Notes: generated by a model from the sequence alone, not told the origin. Shown: positions 53,341 to 62,679, counted from the first letter of the stretch. The stretch: 64,000 nt of DNA from Haladaptatus halobius (GCF_020618475.1 NZ_CP085335.1:434001-498000), one strand, 5' to 3'. Translations and numbers: made by a program.

Positions 53341-54593
53341 ATGCCATTTGCTGACAACGGCGGTGTCTCCCTCTACTACGAGGAAAGCGGGCCGACCGAC
53401 GCCGACCCCGTCGTCTTCGTCGAAGGACTCGGCTACGCCCGGCGGATGTTGCGCTGGCAGCGAACGAGATTCGAAGAATCGTTTCGCGTCGTCGTCTGAG
53501 ACAACCGCGGAACGGGGGATTCCGACGCACCCGATGGGCCGTACTCCGTCGTGGAGATGGCGAGCGACCTCGAAAGCGTCCTCGACGACCTCGGCGTCGA
53601 CTCGGCGCACGTCGTCGGGGCGAGCATGGGTGGGATGATAGCCCAACGGTACGCGCTCGACTTCGACCGGGCGGCGTCACTCACCCTATTCTGCACCTCA
53701 CTGGGCGGCGACGATGCCGTCCCGACGCCGCCGGAGACGCGGGCAAGGATGTTCGACGTTCCCGAGGAGTACGACGAGCGCGAGGCGATTCGGTACAAGA
53801 TGGCCCCGGCAGTAACCGACGAGTTCGCGGAGGCGAACGACGACCTACTCGCCGACATCGTGGACTGGCGACTCGCCGGCGACGCGTTCGACGACGCCCG
53901 GAAAGCGCAGGCGGCGGGCGTGGCGAACTTCGACGCAAGCGAGCGACTGGGCGAAATCGACGTTCCGGTGCTGGTCGCCCACGGCACCGACGACCGCGTC
54001 CTGCCCGTCGAGAACGCCCGCGTCCTCCGCGACGGACTGCCCGACGCCGAACTCGAACGGGGGTTGCTGGCGCTCCACGAACACGACAATATGCACGAGT
54101 GCGCCCTGCTCTCGAAGCGGGACAACGTCGCGCACATACGGACGACCATCGGGCAGACGGAGGCGATGCGAGCCATCCGCAACCACGACGGCTACATCAC
54201 CGGCCCGTTCTACATCGAGGGCGGCCGCGAACTCTGGCATGTCGGGTTCGACCACGAGGGCGTCGCCGACGACGCCCTCTCGCAACTCGAATGGAAAAAC
54301 GAGTTCGACGTCGTCTCGCGGGAGAACCCCGACCTGCCCGACCTCAGAATCTCGTGCAGAACGCGGGTGCCACGATGGCGCTCATCGAAGGCTGCCGCGA
54401 CCTCTCGAACGTGGAGCGCGAAACGCTGGAACACGCGGTCAAAGACGGCTACTTCCAGAGTCCGCGGTCGGCGACTCTCGGCACGTTGGCCGACGAACTC
54501 GGCGTCTCGAAGCCCGCCGTCTCTAAGAACCTGCGCCGCGGCCAGCGAAAGATGATCGAGCGCGTCGTGGAGGCGCTGGAACTGCTCGACTGA
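53341..54593 (+). pseudogene. alpha/beta hydrolase fused to a HTH_10 regulator, with in-frame stop and frameshift
   Basis: From ATG 53341 an alpha/beta hydrolase begins (MPFADNGGVSLYYEESGPTD). TGA at 53497-53499 interrupts FRVVV-stop-DNRGTGDSD, where the family has Trp or Tyr. The nucleophile motif GASMGG near 53625 is intact, and PVLVAHGTDDRVLPVENARV supplies the Asp. At about 54055-54070, just before the catalytic His should come, the frame runs into an unrelated regulator (LHEHDNMHECALLSKRD, ITGPFYIEGGRELWHVGF). A one-base deletion near 54343 shifts into its HTH_10 end (LADELGVSKPAVSKNLRRG). Deletion fusion plus two small lesions. Confidence 0.85.
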
Positions 54594-54594
54594 C

Positions 54595-55452
54595 TCAGTC
54601 GTAGGTCAGCGTCATCCCACCGTCGAACAGGAGGTCGCCGCCGTTCAGGTGTCGGGCGTGCTTCGAGAAGCCGAAGATGAACAGGTTCGCCACGTCCAGC
54701 GGCGTCATCATCTCCTTCGTGCGCGACTGACCGAGCATCACGTCCTCGACGACTTCGTCCACCGAGATGCCGCGCTGGTCGGCGGTGTCCGGAATCTGCT
54801 CCGTCACGAGCGGCGTCTTCACGTACCCGGTGCTGACCGAGAACGCGCGAACTGCTCCCTCCCCTTCGGCCGCGATGGACTGGGTGAGACCGCGAATCCC
54901 GAACTTCGAGACATTGTACGCGACCTTGTCTGCGGTAACGTAGTGGCCGTGAACCGAGGCCATGTTGCCGACGCACCCCGTTCCGTCATCGCTCGCGCGC
55001 ATGTGGGGGTGGCAGGCTTTCGCCAGCAGAAACGGTGCGCGCACCATCACGTCGTGGAGCAGGTCGAACTGCTCGGTCGGAAACTCGTCGACGGGGTCGA
55101 TGTGTTGCAGTCCGGCGACGTTGGCGAGATATTTGACGGCACCCGCGTCAGCAGCGCGCGAAACGATTCGGTCGACGTGCTCCGAGTCGGTGAGATCCGC
55201 GGTGACCGTCCTGATGCGCCCCGCGAGACCCAGGTCGTCGGCCCGAGCGACAGTTCCGTCTAGCCCATCGTCGTCCACGTCGCAGCCGAGAACCGTGAGT
55301 TCGTTCGCCGCGAGCGCGAGCGCGGTCGCCCGCCCGATGCCCGACGCTGCGCCCGTCACGATGGCTACGTTCTCGGATTTAAAGCGGTCGTCGTCGGGGA
55401 ACAGTACCTCCTCGGGGTCGAACTCCGGCGGTGTTACGCGATCGTCCGTCAC
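54595..55452 (-). CDS. short-chain dehydrogenase, 3-hydroxybutyrate dehydrogenase-like
   Basis: 285 residues. The Rossmann motif is VTGAASGIGRATALALA near residue 30. The catalytic triad is Ser in GNMASVHGHY, then Tyr and Lys in ADKVAYNVSKFGIRG near 180. An acidic N-terminal extension (about 1-23) is haloarchaea-like. GTG at 55450-55452 is the best start by similarity; an open frame reaches further upstream but its composition is poor. Substrate is inferred from the overall pattern. Confidence 0.8.
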   Translation of the reverse strand: MTDDRVTPPEFDPEEVLFPDDDRFKSENVAIVTGAASGIGRATALALAANELTVLGCDVDDDGLDGTVARADDLGLAGRIRTVTADLTDSEHVDRIVSRAADAGAVKYLANVAGLQHIDPVDEFPTEQFDLLHDVMVRAPFLLAKACHPHMRASDDGTGCVGNMASVHGHYVTADKVAYNVSKFGIRGLTQSIAAEGEGAVRAFSVSTGYVKTPLVTEQIPDTADQRGISVDEVVEDVMLGQSRTKEMMTPLDVANLFIFGFSKHARHLNGGDLLFDGGMTLTYD

Positions 55453-55574
55453 GTTCTCGTAGGCGACCGGAACGGTGGAAAATTGCGGGGTTGATATGTG
55501 AACCGCGGGTCGGTGCGTCAGTTCACATGTTAATCCAGCTGTATTTGCCGTTTCTCGCACCGAATACACACGTC

Positions 55575-55890
55575 ATGGCAAACCATGAACTCCGACAGCG
55601 GGATGTGCTCATCTCGGCGGGTACTATCGGAGTGGCTGGACTAGCAGGGTGTACCGGAAATAACGATGGCGACACAACGACAACCAACGGAGGAACCGGC
55701 GGTATGACGAGTAAGACGATGACGAAGAACGTCTCCGGCGCGGTCAAGGTCGGCGTCCTACAGCCGATATCCGGCGACTTGAAATACTACGGGCAACAGA
55801 GCCTCTGGGGATTCCTCTCCGGTCTCGCGTACAAAGCGAACGCGACGCCGAAGATGGGCGTGAAGAGCGGGAAGACGACCGTCTCGGTCG
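55575..55890 (+). pseudogene. remnant of a LivK-type ABC substrate-binding lipoprotein
   Basis: MANHELRQRDVLISAGTIGV, then a lipobox (GLAGC), a Thr/Gly linker and VKVGVLQPISGDLKYYGQQSLWGFLSG, the N-terminus of a branched-chain amino-acid type binding protein. After about 105 codons the homology stops and another gene's 3' end begins, so about three-quarters of the gene is missing. The frame continues as nonsense to 56195. Confidence 0.75.
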
Positions 55891-55989
55891 GCCATCGCCG
55901 ACGGGCCGCCGGGCGACGTGCGCGACGACCCCGACGTTCAGAGCGCCTACCTCGGTGGCTACGAGTCCGGACAGGAGGGCGTCGCGTGA
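55891..55989 (+). pseudogene. 3' remnant of a LivF-type ABC ATPase
   Basis: In a different frame from the LivK part: AIADGPPGDVRDDPDVQSAY, then LGGYESGQEGVA and TGA at 55987-55989. This is the typical C-terminus of LivF ATPases (ADGPP-x-x-V-x-x-x-P-x-V-x-x-AYLG). Only the last about 32 codons remain, joined directly to the LivK start. A deletion of the permease and ATPase genes between them explains the junction. Confidence 0.7.
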
Positions 55990-56343
55990 GCCTTCTCGCT
56001 GTCGAAGACGTTCACACTGAAAGAGCGACTGGCGGACGTCAGCCGCTCGAACTTCCTCGCGGTCGCCGACGACGCCCTCGAACTATCCGGCTACGGACGC
56101 GACGACCTCGATTTAGTCGCGCTCACACACACGGAGCGGTCGTTCCACGAACTGCTCCGTTCGAAACTCGACGCGCGGGGCTGCTATCTGGATGAGTTCG
56201 GTCACGTCCAGAGCGTCGACCAGGCGCTCGCGCTGGACCCCGGAGTTCGGGAGGGGCTGGTCGAACCCGGCGACGTGGTCTGTTTCCTCGCCGCCGGAAC
56301 AGGCTACACGTGGGCGGCGACAGTGCTCGACTGGCGCGGCTGA
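55990..56343 (+). pseudogene. 3' remnant of a KAS III/thiolase-fold enzyme
   Basis: Same frame as the LivF remnant, after its stop: AFSLSKTFTLKERLADVSRS, then NFLAVADDALELSGYGRDDLDLVALTHTERSFHELL, then LDEFGHVQSVDQALALDPGVREGLVEPGDVVCFLAAGTGYTWAATVLDW. The Asn-His-type loop and GTGYTWAA ending match 3-oxoacyl-ACP synthase III. No start codon or N-terminal half is present. TGA at 56341-56343. Confidence 0.65.
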
Positions 56344-56437
56344 CCGCGGGCGAACGCCGAGGTGCGAATTCCCCGACTCAGCTCCAGTGGCTCCTCGCCG
56401 ACTCCGACAACCACAACGCGGTCGTTGCCGGCTGGTT

Positions 56438-57868
56438 TTACGACGTTATTTCAGGGAAGAACTCGCCGTGGAATCCGAACGGGATGTGGTGCGGAACGTG
56501 CGCCCGCGCCCGCTCAGCGAACGTCTCACTGTCGAGGACGAGCAACAGCGACCGCTCCGTCTCGACGTCGAGGACGGGTGCCAGGACGACGCCGCGATCC
56601 TCGTCGGACGCCCCCTCTTCCGCCGCGGGGTCGGCGACGAAGATCGGCTCTCCGGCGTACTTCGCCTCCTCCCACCATTCCCGCGAAGTCCCCGTCTCGA
56701 CGTCGACTTTCACCAGCCCGTTCTCTCCTCGACGCCCGGTCGCTTGTCCGTAGGCGTACCGGTAGGGGCGCGTGCGCGCCGACGGAGCTACGCGCGGAAG
56801 TTCGATTCCGCGATACGACGCTCGTCGTCCGATTTCGCCGCCGTCGGTCGGAACACGAAGCCGTGTGAGGACTCCTTCGGACGCGCCCGGAAAGGGTTCG
56901 GCGTCCCGCGACGCGCCCGCCGACCCTCCCTCGACCGAGGCCATGAAGAGGTCTTCCACGATGGTGGCGTCGTCGTACGCGACGAGGTCGACGACGATCT
57001 CGTCGCCCGACTCGAACGCGTTAACGGTGTGGAAGAAGAAAAACGGGTTCGTCGTCGGTTCGGCGACCCGCTCGCCCGACGAACGGTCGAACACGAGAAA
57101 CCGGGTGCCTCGTTCCGGTCGCCACCTGAAGTGGTCGATGAACCCGCCGCCGGGCAGGAAGAATCGGAACGGATTCACGACGTACGGCGGTTCGACGAGC
57201 ACGACGTATCGGGGCGTGAGCGCGAAGCTGTGCAGGTACGCCGGTCGCTCTACCTCGACGGACGCGAGGGGAACGCGCTCGGGTCGGTCGTCGGGAACGC
57301 CGTAGACGTGGTATCGGTTCCGACGGCCGAACTCGGTCATGTAGCCGACCGTTTTGCCCGCCTCTCGGTCGTGCTGGAGGTGGGCGGTGACGTGGTGGCC
57401 GGTGAGGTCGTCCTCGTAGACGAGGTCGCCCCGGGCGGACAGCGTCTCTGGGTCGAACCGCACGCGCCGCGACGTCTCGGTCAGCGCCACGTACTCGCCG
57501 TCGAGTTTGGCGACGTTCACGTTCGCGTTGTCCGTCGGCTTCCCGACGAACGACCTAAGTCGGTCCAGATAACCGCCGGACGTCGCAAACTGGTTCGACA
57601 GCGTTCCCTCTTCGACCGCCTTCTCGAAGGTGTCGGTTCGCAGGAATCGATTGCTGTAGACGACGTCGCCGTCGGCGAAGCGGAACTTGTGGAGCATCGC
57701 CAGCCCGTCGAACCAGTGCTCGACGCGGCGCCCCCCGACCTCGAACATCGCGGGGCCGTTGCGGACGAGCGACCCCGAGAGCCACGCCGGTATCTCGCCT
57801 TCGACCGCGAGTTCGAGCCCGTCGCGTTCGACGTCGAGGGAGCGAAATCCGGGACTGTAGGCTGGCAT
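56438..57868 (-). CDS. carotenoid oxygenase family protein
   Basis: 476 residues. The four iron-binding histidines are visible in order: GHHVTAHLQHD near residue 145, AYLHSFALTPRYVVLVEPP near 212, FFHTVNAFESGDEIVVDLVAY near 285, and IPFGFHGEFFP near the C-terminus. N-terminal pattern GEIPAWLSGSLVRNGPAMFEVG is typical of apocarotenoid-forming dioxygenases. It would cleave a carotenoid such as beta-carotene or bacterioruberin precursors. Haloarchaea normally make retinal with Brp/Blh, so this is an alternative enzyme. ATG at 57866-57868. Confidence 0.88.
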   Translation of the reverse strand: MPAYSPGFRSLDVERDGLELAVEGEIPAWLSGSLVRNGPAMFEVGGRRVEHWFDGLAMLHKFRFADGDVVYSNRFLRTDTFEKAVEEGTLSNQFATSGGYLDRLRSFVGKPTDNANVNVAKLDGEYVALTETSRRVRFDPETLSARGDLVYEDDLTGHHVTAHLQHDREAGKTVGYMTEFGRRNRYHVYGVPDDRPERVPLASVEVERPAYLHSFALTPRYVVLVEPPYVVNPFRFFLPGGGFIDHFRWRPERGTRFLVFDRSSGERVAEPTTNPFFFFHTVNAFESGDEIVVDLVAYDDATIVEDLFMASVEGGSAGASRDAEPFPGASEGVLTRLRVPTDGGEIGRRASYRGIELPRVAPSARTRPYRYAYGQATGRRGENGLVKVDVETGTSREWWEEAKYAGEPIFVADPAAEEGASDEDRGVVLAPVLDVETERSLLLVLDSETFAERARAHVPHHIPFGFHGEFFPEITS

Positions 57869-57999
57869 CGGTCGAACACTTAATCGGGCGTGCGATACAA
57901 AAAGCGACGGGCCGGACGCCGTCTCGGATTTCGACCGGAGCGGAGGTCGCAGCGGCGCTATCGAAAGAGATAGACGGCTCCTCCGAGTGGCTTCGACGT

Positions 58000-58719
58000 A
58001 TGCGTCTGGCACGAATCCGTACGGCGGACGGCGTGTTGACCGGCGAGTACGGGGACGGAACGGTGGCCGTGGACGGAGCGACCTACTCCGTCGGCGAGGA
58101 CGCCGAACTGCTCGCCCCGTGCGAACCGTCGGCGCTGTACTGCGTCGGGCGGAACTACGCGACCACGAACGACCAGATGGGGTACGAACGACCGGAGTGT
58201 CCCGACTGGTTCATCAAACCCCCGGACTCGGTGCGCCCTCACGGGGCGACGATACCGTACCCCTCGTGGACGAGCGAACTGACGTACGCCGGCGAACTCG
58301 CCGCGGTCATCGACGACCGATGTTCGAACCTCGCCGTTGACGATGTGGACGACGCCGTCCGGGGGTACACGATACTGAACGACCTCGACGCGCTCGACCA
58401 GGAGGGACGAACCGCCCGGAAGGCGTTCGACGGGTCGGGGCCGCTCGGACCGTGGATAGAGACGGACGTGGAGCCGGACGACCTCGACATGACGACCCAC
58501 GTTGACGGCGAGCGCCGACAGGAGGCGAACACCTCGGAGATGCTGTTCTCCGCGCGCGAGGTCGTCGCCTTCCTCTCGGAGCGATACGCGTTCCGACCCG
58601 GCGACGTCGTCTCGTTCGGCAGCCCCGCCAACCCCGGCCTCGTCCGCCCCGGCGACGAGGTCGAAATCTGGTACGAGAACGTCGGCACCCTCCGAAACAC
58701 GATTACCGACGCGAACTGA
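58000..58719 (+). CDS. fumarylacetoacetate hydrolase family protein
   Basis: 239 residues. The metal site has Glu in YAGELAAVID near residue 89 and the acidic position in NDLDALDQEG near 126. The fold pattern ALYCVGRNYATTNDQMG, WFIKPPDSVRPHGATI, SGPLGPWIETDVEP and GDVVSFGSPANPGLVRPGDEVEIW is complete. Members hydrolyse or decarboxylate diketo acids (for example acylpyruvases and 2-hydroxyhepta-2,4-diene-1,7-dioate isomerases). Substrate unknown. Confidence 0.9.
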   Translation: MRLARIRTADGVLTGEYGDGTVAVDGATYSVGEDAELLAPCEPSALYCVGRNYATTNDQMGYERPECPDWFIKPPDSVRPHGATIPYPSWTSELTYAGELAAVIDDRCSNLAVDDVDDAVRGYTILNDLDALDQEGRTARKAFDGSGPLGPWIETDVEPDDLDMTTHVDGERRQEANTSEMLFSAREVVAFLSERYAFRPGDVVSFGSPANPGLVRPGDEVEIWYENVGTLRNTITDAN

Positions 58720-58727
58720 CCCGTCGT

Positions 58728-59014
58728 TCACCGCGGGCGTCTTCCGGTTACCTCGGTGATAGACCGCGACTCCTTGGAGCGGTACTTCGCTTCGAAGAAG
58801 CGGTATAGTTTGATAGCGGCGTAAATCCCGAGCGACGCGAGCGTCGCGACCATCGGATATTTGATCAGCCCGAAGATTGCGAGCGACCCCAGTTCGGTGA
58901 GGTTCTCCGTTGTCGAGAGGTAGTGGGCCCGCCGCCGCAGAGGACGAGTATCGTCGCGACGGTCGAGAACACCGCGAGTTTCGCGGCGTACCGTCGCAGG
59001 CGGTCGAGGTTCAT
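58728..59014 (-). pseudogene. small membrane protein gene, frameshifted
   Basis: From ATG 59012-59014: MNLDRLRRYAAKLAVFSTVA, then TILVLCGGGP. At a GGGCCC tract near 58927 the frame must shift by one base to continue as HYLSTTENLTELGSLAIFGLIKYPMVATLASLGIYAAIKLYRFFEAKYRSKESRS. The two halves give two or three helices and a basic tail. The span is 287 bp, one short of a multiple of three. Single lesion; a sequencing error is possible. Confidence 0.65.
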
Positions 59015-59139
59015 CCCTTCCGAAAGCGGTACGGAGATTTTTAATTCCGGCGGTGAGCGAGCTTCGACACCGTTCCGAGACTCGTTCGTTCTCGTATTCA
59101 ACGCACTACCCAGTGTGAGAACGTTAGTGGAGTTTCTAT

Positions 59140-59205
59140 CTCAAGAAACAATTAATCAATGAAATAAATATCAATTAATATCAAATCATTGGAACATCAT
59201 ACCAT
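59140..59205 (+). promoter_or_regulatory. AT-rich promoter region of the large secreted esterase gene
   Basis: Very AT-rich against the local background (for example AATTAATCAATGAAATAAATATC), with a direct AATATCA repeat near 59167 and 59178. Several TATA-like boxes are possible; the one about 28 bp before ATG 59212 cannot be singled out. Confidence 0.4.
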
Positions 59206-59211
59206 ACCGGG

Positions 59212-62200
59212 ATGCCTCGAAGAACCGAGCAAAACGCGGTATCCGAATCGAGACGGAACTACCTCAAGAGCTTCGGCGCCGCGGTCTCCCTGAGCGGGGC
59301 CGCGACGTCCGGAACTGCGGGCGCGTCGGACACCAGCCGGTTCACGAGCGACCTCGGAGAGATCGGGGACGCGACGCTCTCGGCGGTCACGGGCGACGCC
59401 ATCGTCGTCGAGAGGAACTCGGCGCCCGTCGCTCCCGGCGTCGAACGTCGCTCGTTCACCCGTCTCACCGAACGCGGCTGGCTCGAATGCGATCTCCTCT
59501 CGGTGGCGCTCGACGAGGAGTCGGACGACGCCGTGCTCCTCTCCCCGGGCGTCACGAGCAGGGAGACGGTGTCGAACCTCGCCGACGCGGAGGGGGCCGT
59601 CGCGGGCGTCAACGGCGACTTCTTCGACATCGGAAACTCCGACGCGCCGGTCGGAGCCGAGATCGGGGCCGGCCGACTTCGGTCGTCGCCCGCGCCCGGA
59701 CGGGAGAACGCCGTCGCCGTCGGTCGCGACGGTCTCGCCCGCATCGCGCGGGTCGCGCTCGACGGTCGCGTCGGGCTGCCGGACGGAAACCACCGGATAG
59801 CGGCGCTGAACCAGCCGTCGATTCCGGCGGACGGCATAGGACTCTACACGCCGCTCTGGGGCGACGCCGCCCGACCAGGGGCGGTCGAAGTGTTCGTCCG
59901 TGACGGCGTCGTTGCGTCTGAACCGTCGCCGGTCGGCGACGGTGCGGTTCCGGAGGGAACGTCCGCGCTCGTCGGCCGCGGCGCGGGCGCGGACGCGCTG
60001 TCGGCGCTCTCGAAGGGAGATTCCGTTTCGATCGGTTACGCTCCGAAGACCGACGCCGGCTCGCCCCTCGACGCGGCGGTAGGCGGCGGAACGCGATTGC
60101 TTCGGGACGGCAAACTCCTCGCCGGTCTCGACGACGACCGACTCGAACCGCGAACCGCCGCGGGCGTCTCCGCCGACGGGACGACGCTGTTCCTGTTCGT
60201 CGTGGACGGTCGCCAACGCGATAGCCGCGGCGCGAGCCTCCGAGAACTCGGCGAAGCTATGCGGGATTTCGGCGCGAGCGACGCGCTCAATCTCGACGGC
60301 GGCGGCTCCTCGACCGTCGTCGCACGCGAACCCGGCGAGGTCGGCGTCCGCGTGCAGAACGACCCCTCCGACGGTTCGGAACGGCCAGTCTCGAACGGGC
60401 TGGGGCTGACGACCGCGGACGGTAGCGGCACCCTCGACGGATTCTGCGTGACCCCCTCGCTCGACGGCGAGAACACCCACCGCGTCTTTCCGGGGCTCTC
60501 GCGGCGGTTCAAGGCGAGCGGTCACGACGAGACCTACGCTCCGGTCGACGCGACGCCTCGACGCTGGCGGGCGGTGCCCGCTAAACTCGGACGATTCGAC
60601 GACGATGGACGGTTCACCGCTTGGAAGTCGGGCTCCGGCGAAGCCGTCGCCCGTCGGCGGGGTACGAAGGGGACGACCCGACTCCGCGTCCTCGACGAAC
60701 TGCGGCAGGTCGAGACCGACGCGGAGCGACTCGCGCCCGGAGATTCGGCCACGTTCGCGGTGCTCGGATTCGACGCTCGCGGGTACGCGGCCCCGGTGGT
60801 GCCGCGGGACGTATCGCTCGACTACGACGACTCGCTCGTGACGGTCGAGCCGACCGACGAAGGGACGTTCCGCGTCGCGCCGACCGGCGAAAGCGGCTCG
60901 ACGATCGTGACCGTCTCCGTGCTCAGCGAGGAGGCGTACGTCCCCGTGGCGGTCGGGCTAGCGACCAAACGGGTTTCCGGCTTCGAGGATTCGTCGGCAT
61001 GGTGGTTCATGCGCTATCCGAGCGAGGTCGAGGGGTCGATGTCGTTCGTCGAGGGGCGCTCCGGAACGGGATTGCGCCTCGACTACGACTTCACCACGAC
61101 GACCGCCACGCGGGCGGTGTACGCCAGAGCTGAGTCGAAGATCGACCTCCCCGGCGAACCCCAGCGAATCGGGCTGTGGGTCAAGGGCGACGGGAAGGGC
61201 GCGTGGTTGCGGGGCGTCGTCACCGACGCGGCTGGGGTCTCACATCGCCTCGATTTCACCTACAGCGTCGATTGGACAGGCTGGAAGCGTCTCGAAGCGA
61301 CCGTCCCCGCGGGCGTCGAGTATCCCCTCCAGTTCTCGCACTTCTACCCGGTCGAGGCGTCGTCCGACCAGCAGTACGCGGGGAGTCTGGTGTTCGACGA
61401 CCTGACGGTGAAGGTGACGCCGCCGGTCTCGATACCCGAGCAGTCGACCCGTCCCGACCCCCTCGTCGTCGAGAACGACGCCCTCGACGACGACCGCTGG
61501 ACGTTCGCGGTGATGGCCGACAGCCAGTTCGTCGCCGACGACCCCGACGGTCTCACGGTGGAACTCGCGCGACGAACCCTCTGGGAGGTCGTTGCGGCCG
61601 CGCCCGAGTTCCTCGTCATCGTCGGCGATTTCGTGGACACCGGTTACCCGCGGGATTTCGAGTTCGCCCGACGGATCCTCCGCGAAGAGATCGGTGACGC
61701 GCTCCCCGTCTACTATGTCCCGGGCAATCACGAGCGCGTCGGCCCGGACGACCTCTCGAACTTCGAGGCCGCGTTCGACGAGACGCGGTACGCGTTCGAC
61801 CGCGGGAGGACGCGCTTTTTCCTGCTAAACTCCTCCACCGGTTCGTTCCGGACCGTGGAGTTCCAACAGTTGCTCGACCTCCGGCGCGGTCTCGACGAGG
61901 CCGCCGAAGACGAGGCGGTGGAGAACGTCGTCGTGATGGCCCACCATCCCCCGCGAGACCCCCTACCGACCGACAACAGCCAACTCGGCGACCGCATGGA
62001 GGCCGAACTGATCGAGGAGTGGCTGACCGCCTTCCGCGAGCGCTCCGACGGCAAAGGAGCCGCCTACGTCGCCGGTCACGCCGGAACAGTGGACGTCAGC
62101 CGCGTCGAGGGCGTCCCGTACGTGGTCGTCGGGACGACCGGAAAAGACCCGTACGGCCCGGCCGACGAGGGCGGCTTCCGCGAGTGGACGCTGTTCGGCG

Positions 62201-62616
62201 TAGACTCGCGCCCGACGCCGAGCGGCGAACCGGCCGAGCGAATCGACTGGCTCCGAGCGAAGGTTCGACCCCTGCTCGACGACGTGGAGTTCGACGCGCC
62301 GTCCTCCGTGACCGTCGACGAGATGGCGACGGTTTCGGCGACGGGCGTCCAGACCGGCGGTCTCGCGTTCCCGCTGGAATACCCCGCAACCGTCCGGTGG
62401 AGCGGAAGTTCGAACCTGTTCGTCCGCAACGAGGGTGGCGATGAACGCGAGGAAGATAGATACGACGGCCACGACGAAGACGATAGAGACGACGGTGACG
62501 ACTACGTCGCGGCGTTCGATCCTGAAACGGGCGAGTTGACCGGACTGCACCCCGGAACGGTGACCCTCCGCGTCACGTCGAACGGCGTGACCGGTGTGAC
62601 GACGGTGCGCGACTGA
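59212..62616 (+). CDS. secreted phosphodiester glycosidase/metallophosphoesterase, 1134 residues
   Basis: Tat signal ESRRNYLKSFGAAVSLSG. Residues about 40-400 are a NAGPA-type domain: AVAGVNGDFFDIGN near 133, AGVSADGTTLFLFVVDGRQ near 318, DALNLDGGGSSTVVAREPG near 355. About 400-590 hold beta-sandwich (Ig-like) segments and 590-740 a carbohydrate-binding-like beta domain. Residues about 760-985 are a calcineurin-like domain (MADSQF, VGDFVDTG, VPGNHERVGP, VMAHHPP, VAGHAG). A charged linker and an Ig-like C-terminus follow. It would act outside the cell on a sugar-phosphodiester polymer; the substrate is unknown. Confidence 0.85.
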   Translation: MPRRTEQNAVSESRRNYLKSFGAAVSLSGAATSGTAGASDTSRFTSDLGEIGDATLSAVTGDAIVVERNSAPVAPGVERRSFTRLTERGWLECDLLSVALDEESDDAVLLSPGVTSRETVSNLADAEGAVAGVNGDFFDIGNSDAPVGAEIGAGRLRSSPAPGRENAVAVGRDGLARIARVALDGRVGLPDGNHRIAALNQPSIPADGIGLYTPLWGDAARPGAVEVFVRDGVVASEPSPVGDGAVPEGTSALVGRGAGADALSALSKGDSVSIGYAPKTDAGSPLDAAVGGGTRLLRDGKLLAGLDDDRLEPRTAAGVSADGTTLFLFVVDGRQRDSRGASLRELGEAMRDFGASDALNLDGGGSSTVVAREPGEVGVRVQNDPSDGSERPVSNGLGLTTADGSGTLDGFCVTPSLDGENTHRVFPGLSRRFKASGHDETYAPVDATPRRWRAVPAKLGRFDDDGRFTAWKSGSGEAVARRRGTKGTTRLRVLDELRQVETDAERLAPGDSATFAVLGFDARGYAAPVVPRDVSLDYDDSLVTVEPTDEGTFRVAPTGESGSTIVTVSVLSEEAYVPVAVGLATKRVSGFEDSSAWWFMRYPSEVEGSMSFVEGRSGTGLRLDYDFTTTTATRAVYARAESKIDLPGEPQRIGLWVKGDGKGAWLRGVVTDAAGVSHRLDFTYSVDWTGWKRLEATVPAGVEYPLQFSHFYPVEASSDQQYAGSLVFDDLTVKVTPPVSIPEQSTRPDPLVVENDALDDDRWTFAVMADSQFVADDPDGLTVELARRTLWEVVAAAPEFLVIVGDFVDTGYPRDFEFARRILREEIGDALPVYYVPGNHERVGPDDLSNFEAAFDETRYAFDRGRTRFFLLNSSTGSFRTVEFQQLLDLRRGLDEAAEDEAVENVVVMAHHPPRDPLPTDNSQLGDRMEAELIEEWLTAFRERSDGKGAAYVAGHAGTVDVSRVEGVPYVVVGTTGKDPYGPADEGGFREWTLFGVDSRPTPSGEPAERIDWLRAKVRPLLDDVEFDAPSSVTVDEMATVSATGVQTGGLAFPLEYPATVRWSGSSNLFVRNEGGDEREEDRYDGHDEDDRDDGDDYVAAFDPETGELTGLHPGTVTLRVTSNGVTGVTTVRD

Positions 62617-62679
62617 ACGGAGACCGGTTGGGAGCGTCCGGACGACTATCCGCCCTTCGTCGCACGACGACACGCCGAT

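Noticed and set aside
59197-60525. 442-codon open frame on the minus strand
   Set aside because: Antisense to the NAGPA domain of the large secreted enzyme; Arg-rich shadow.
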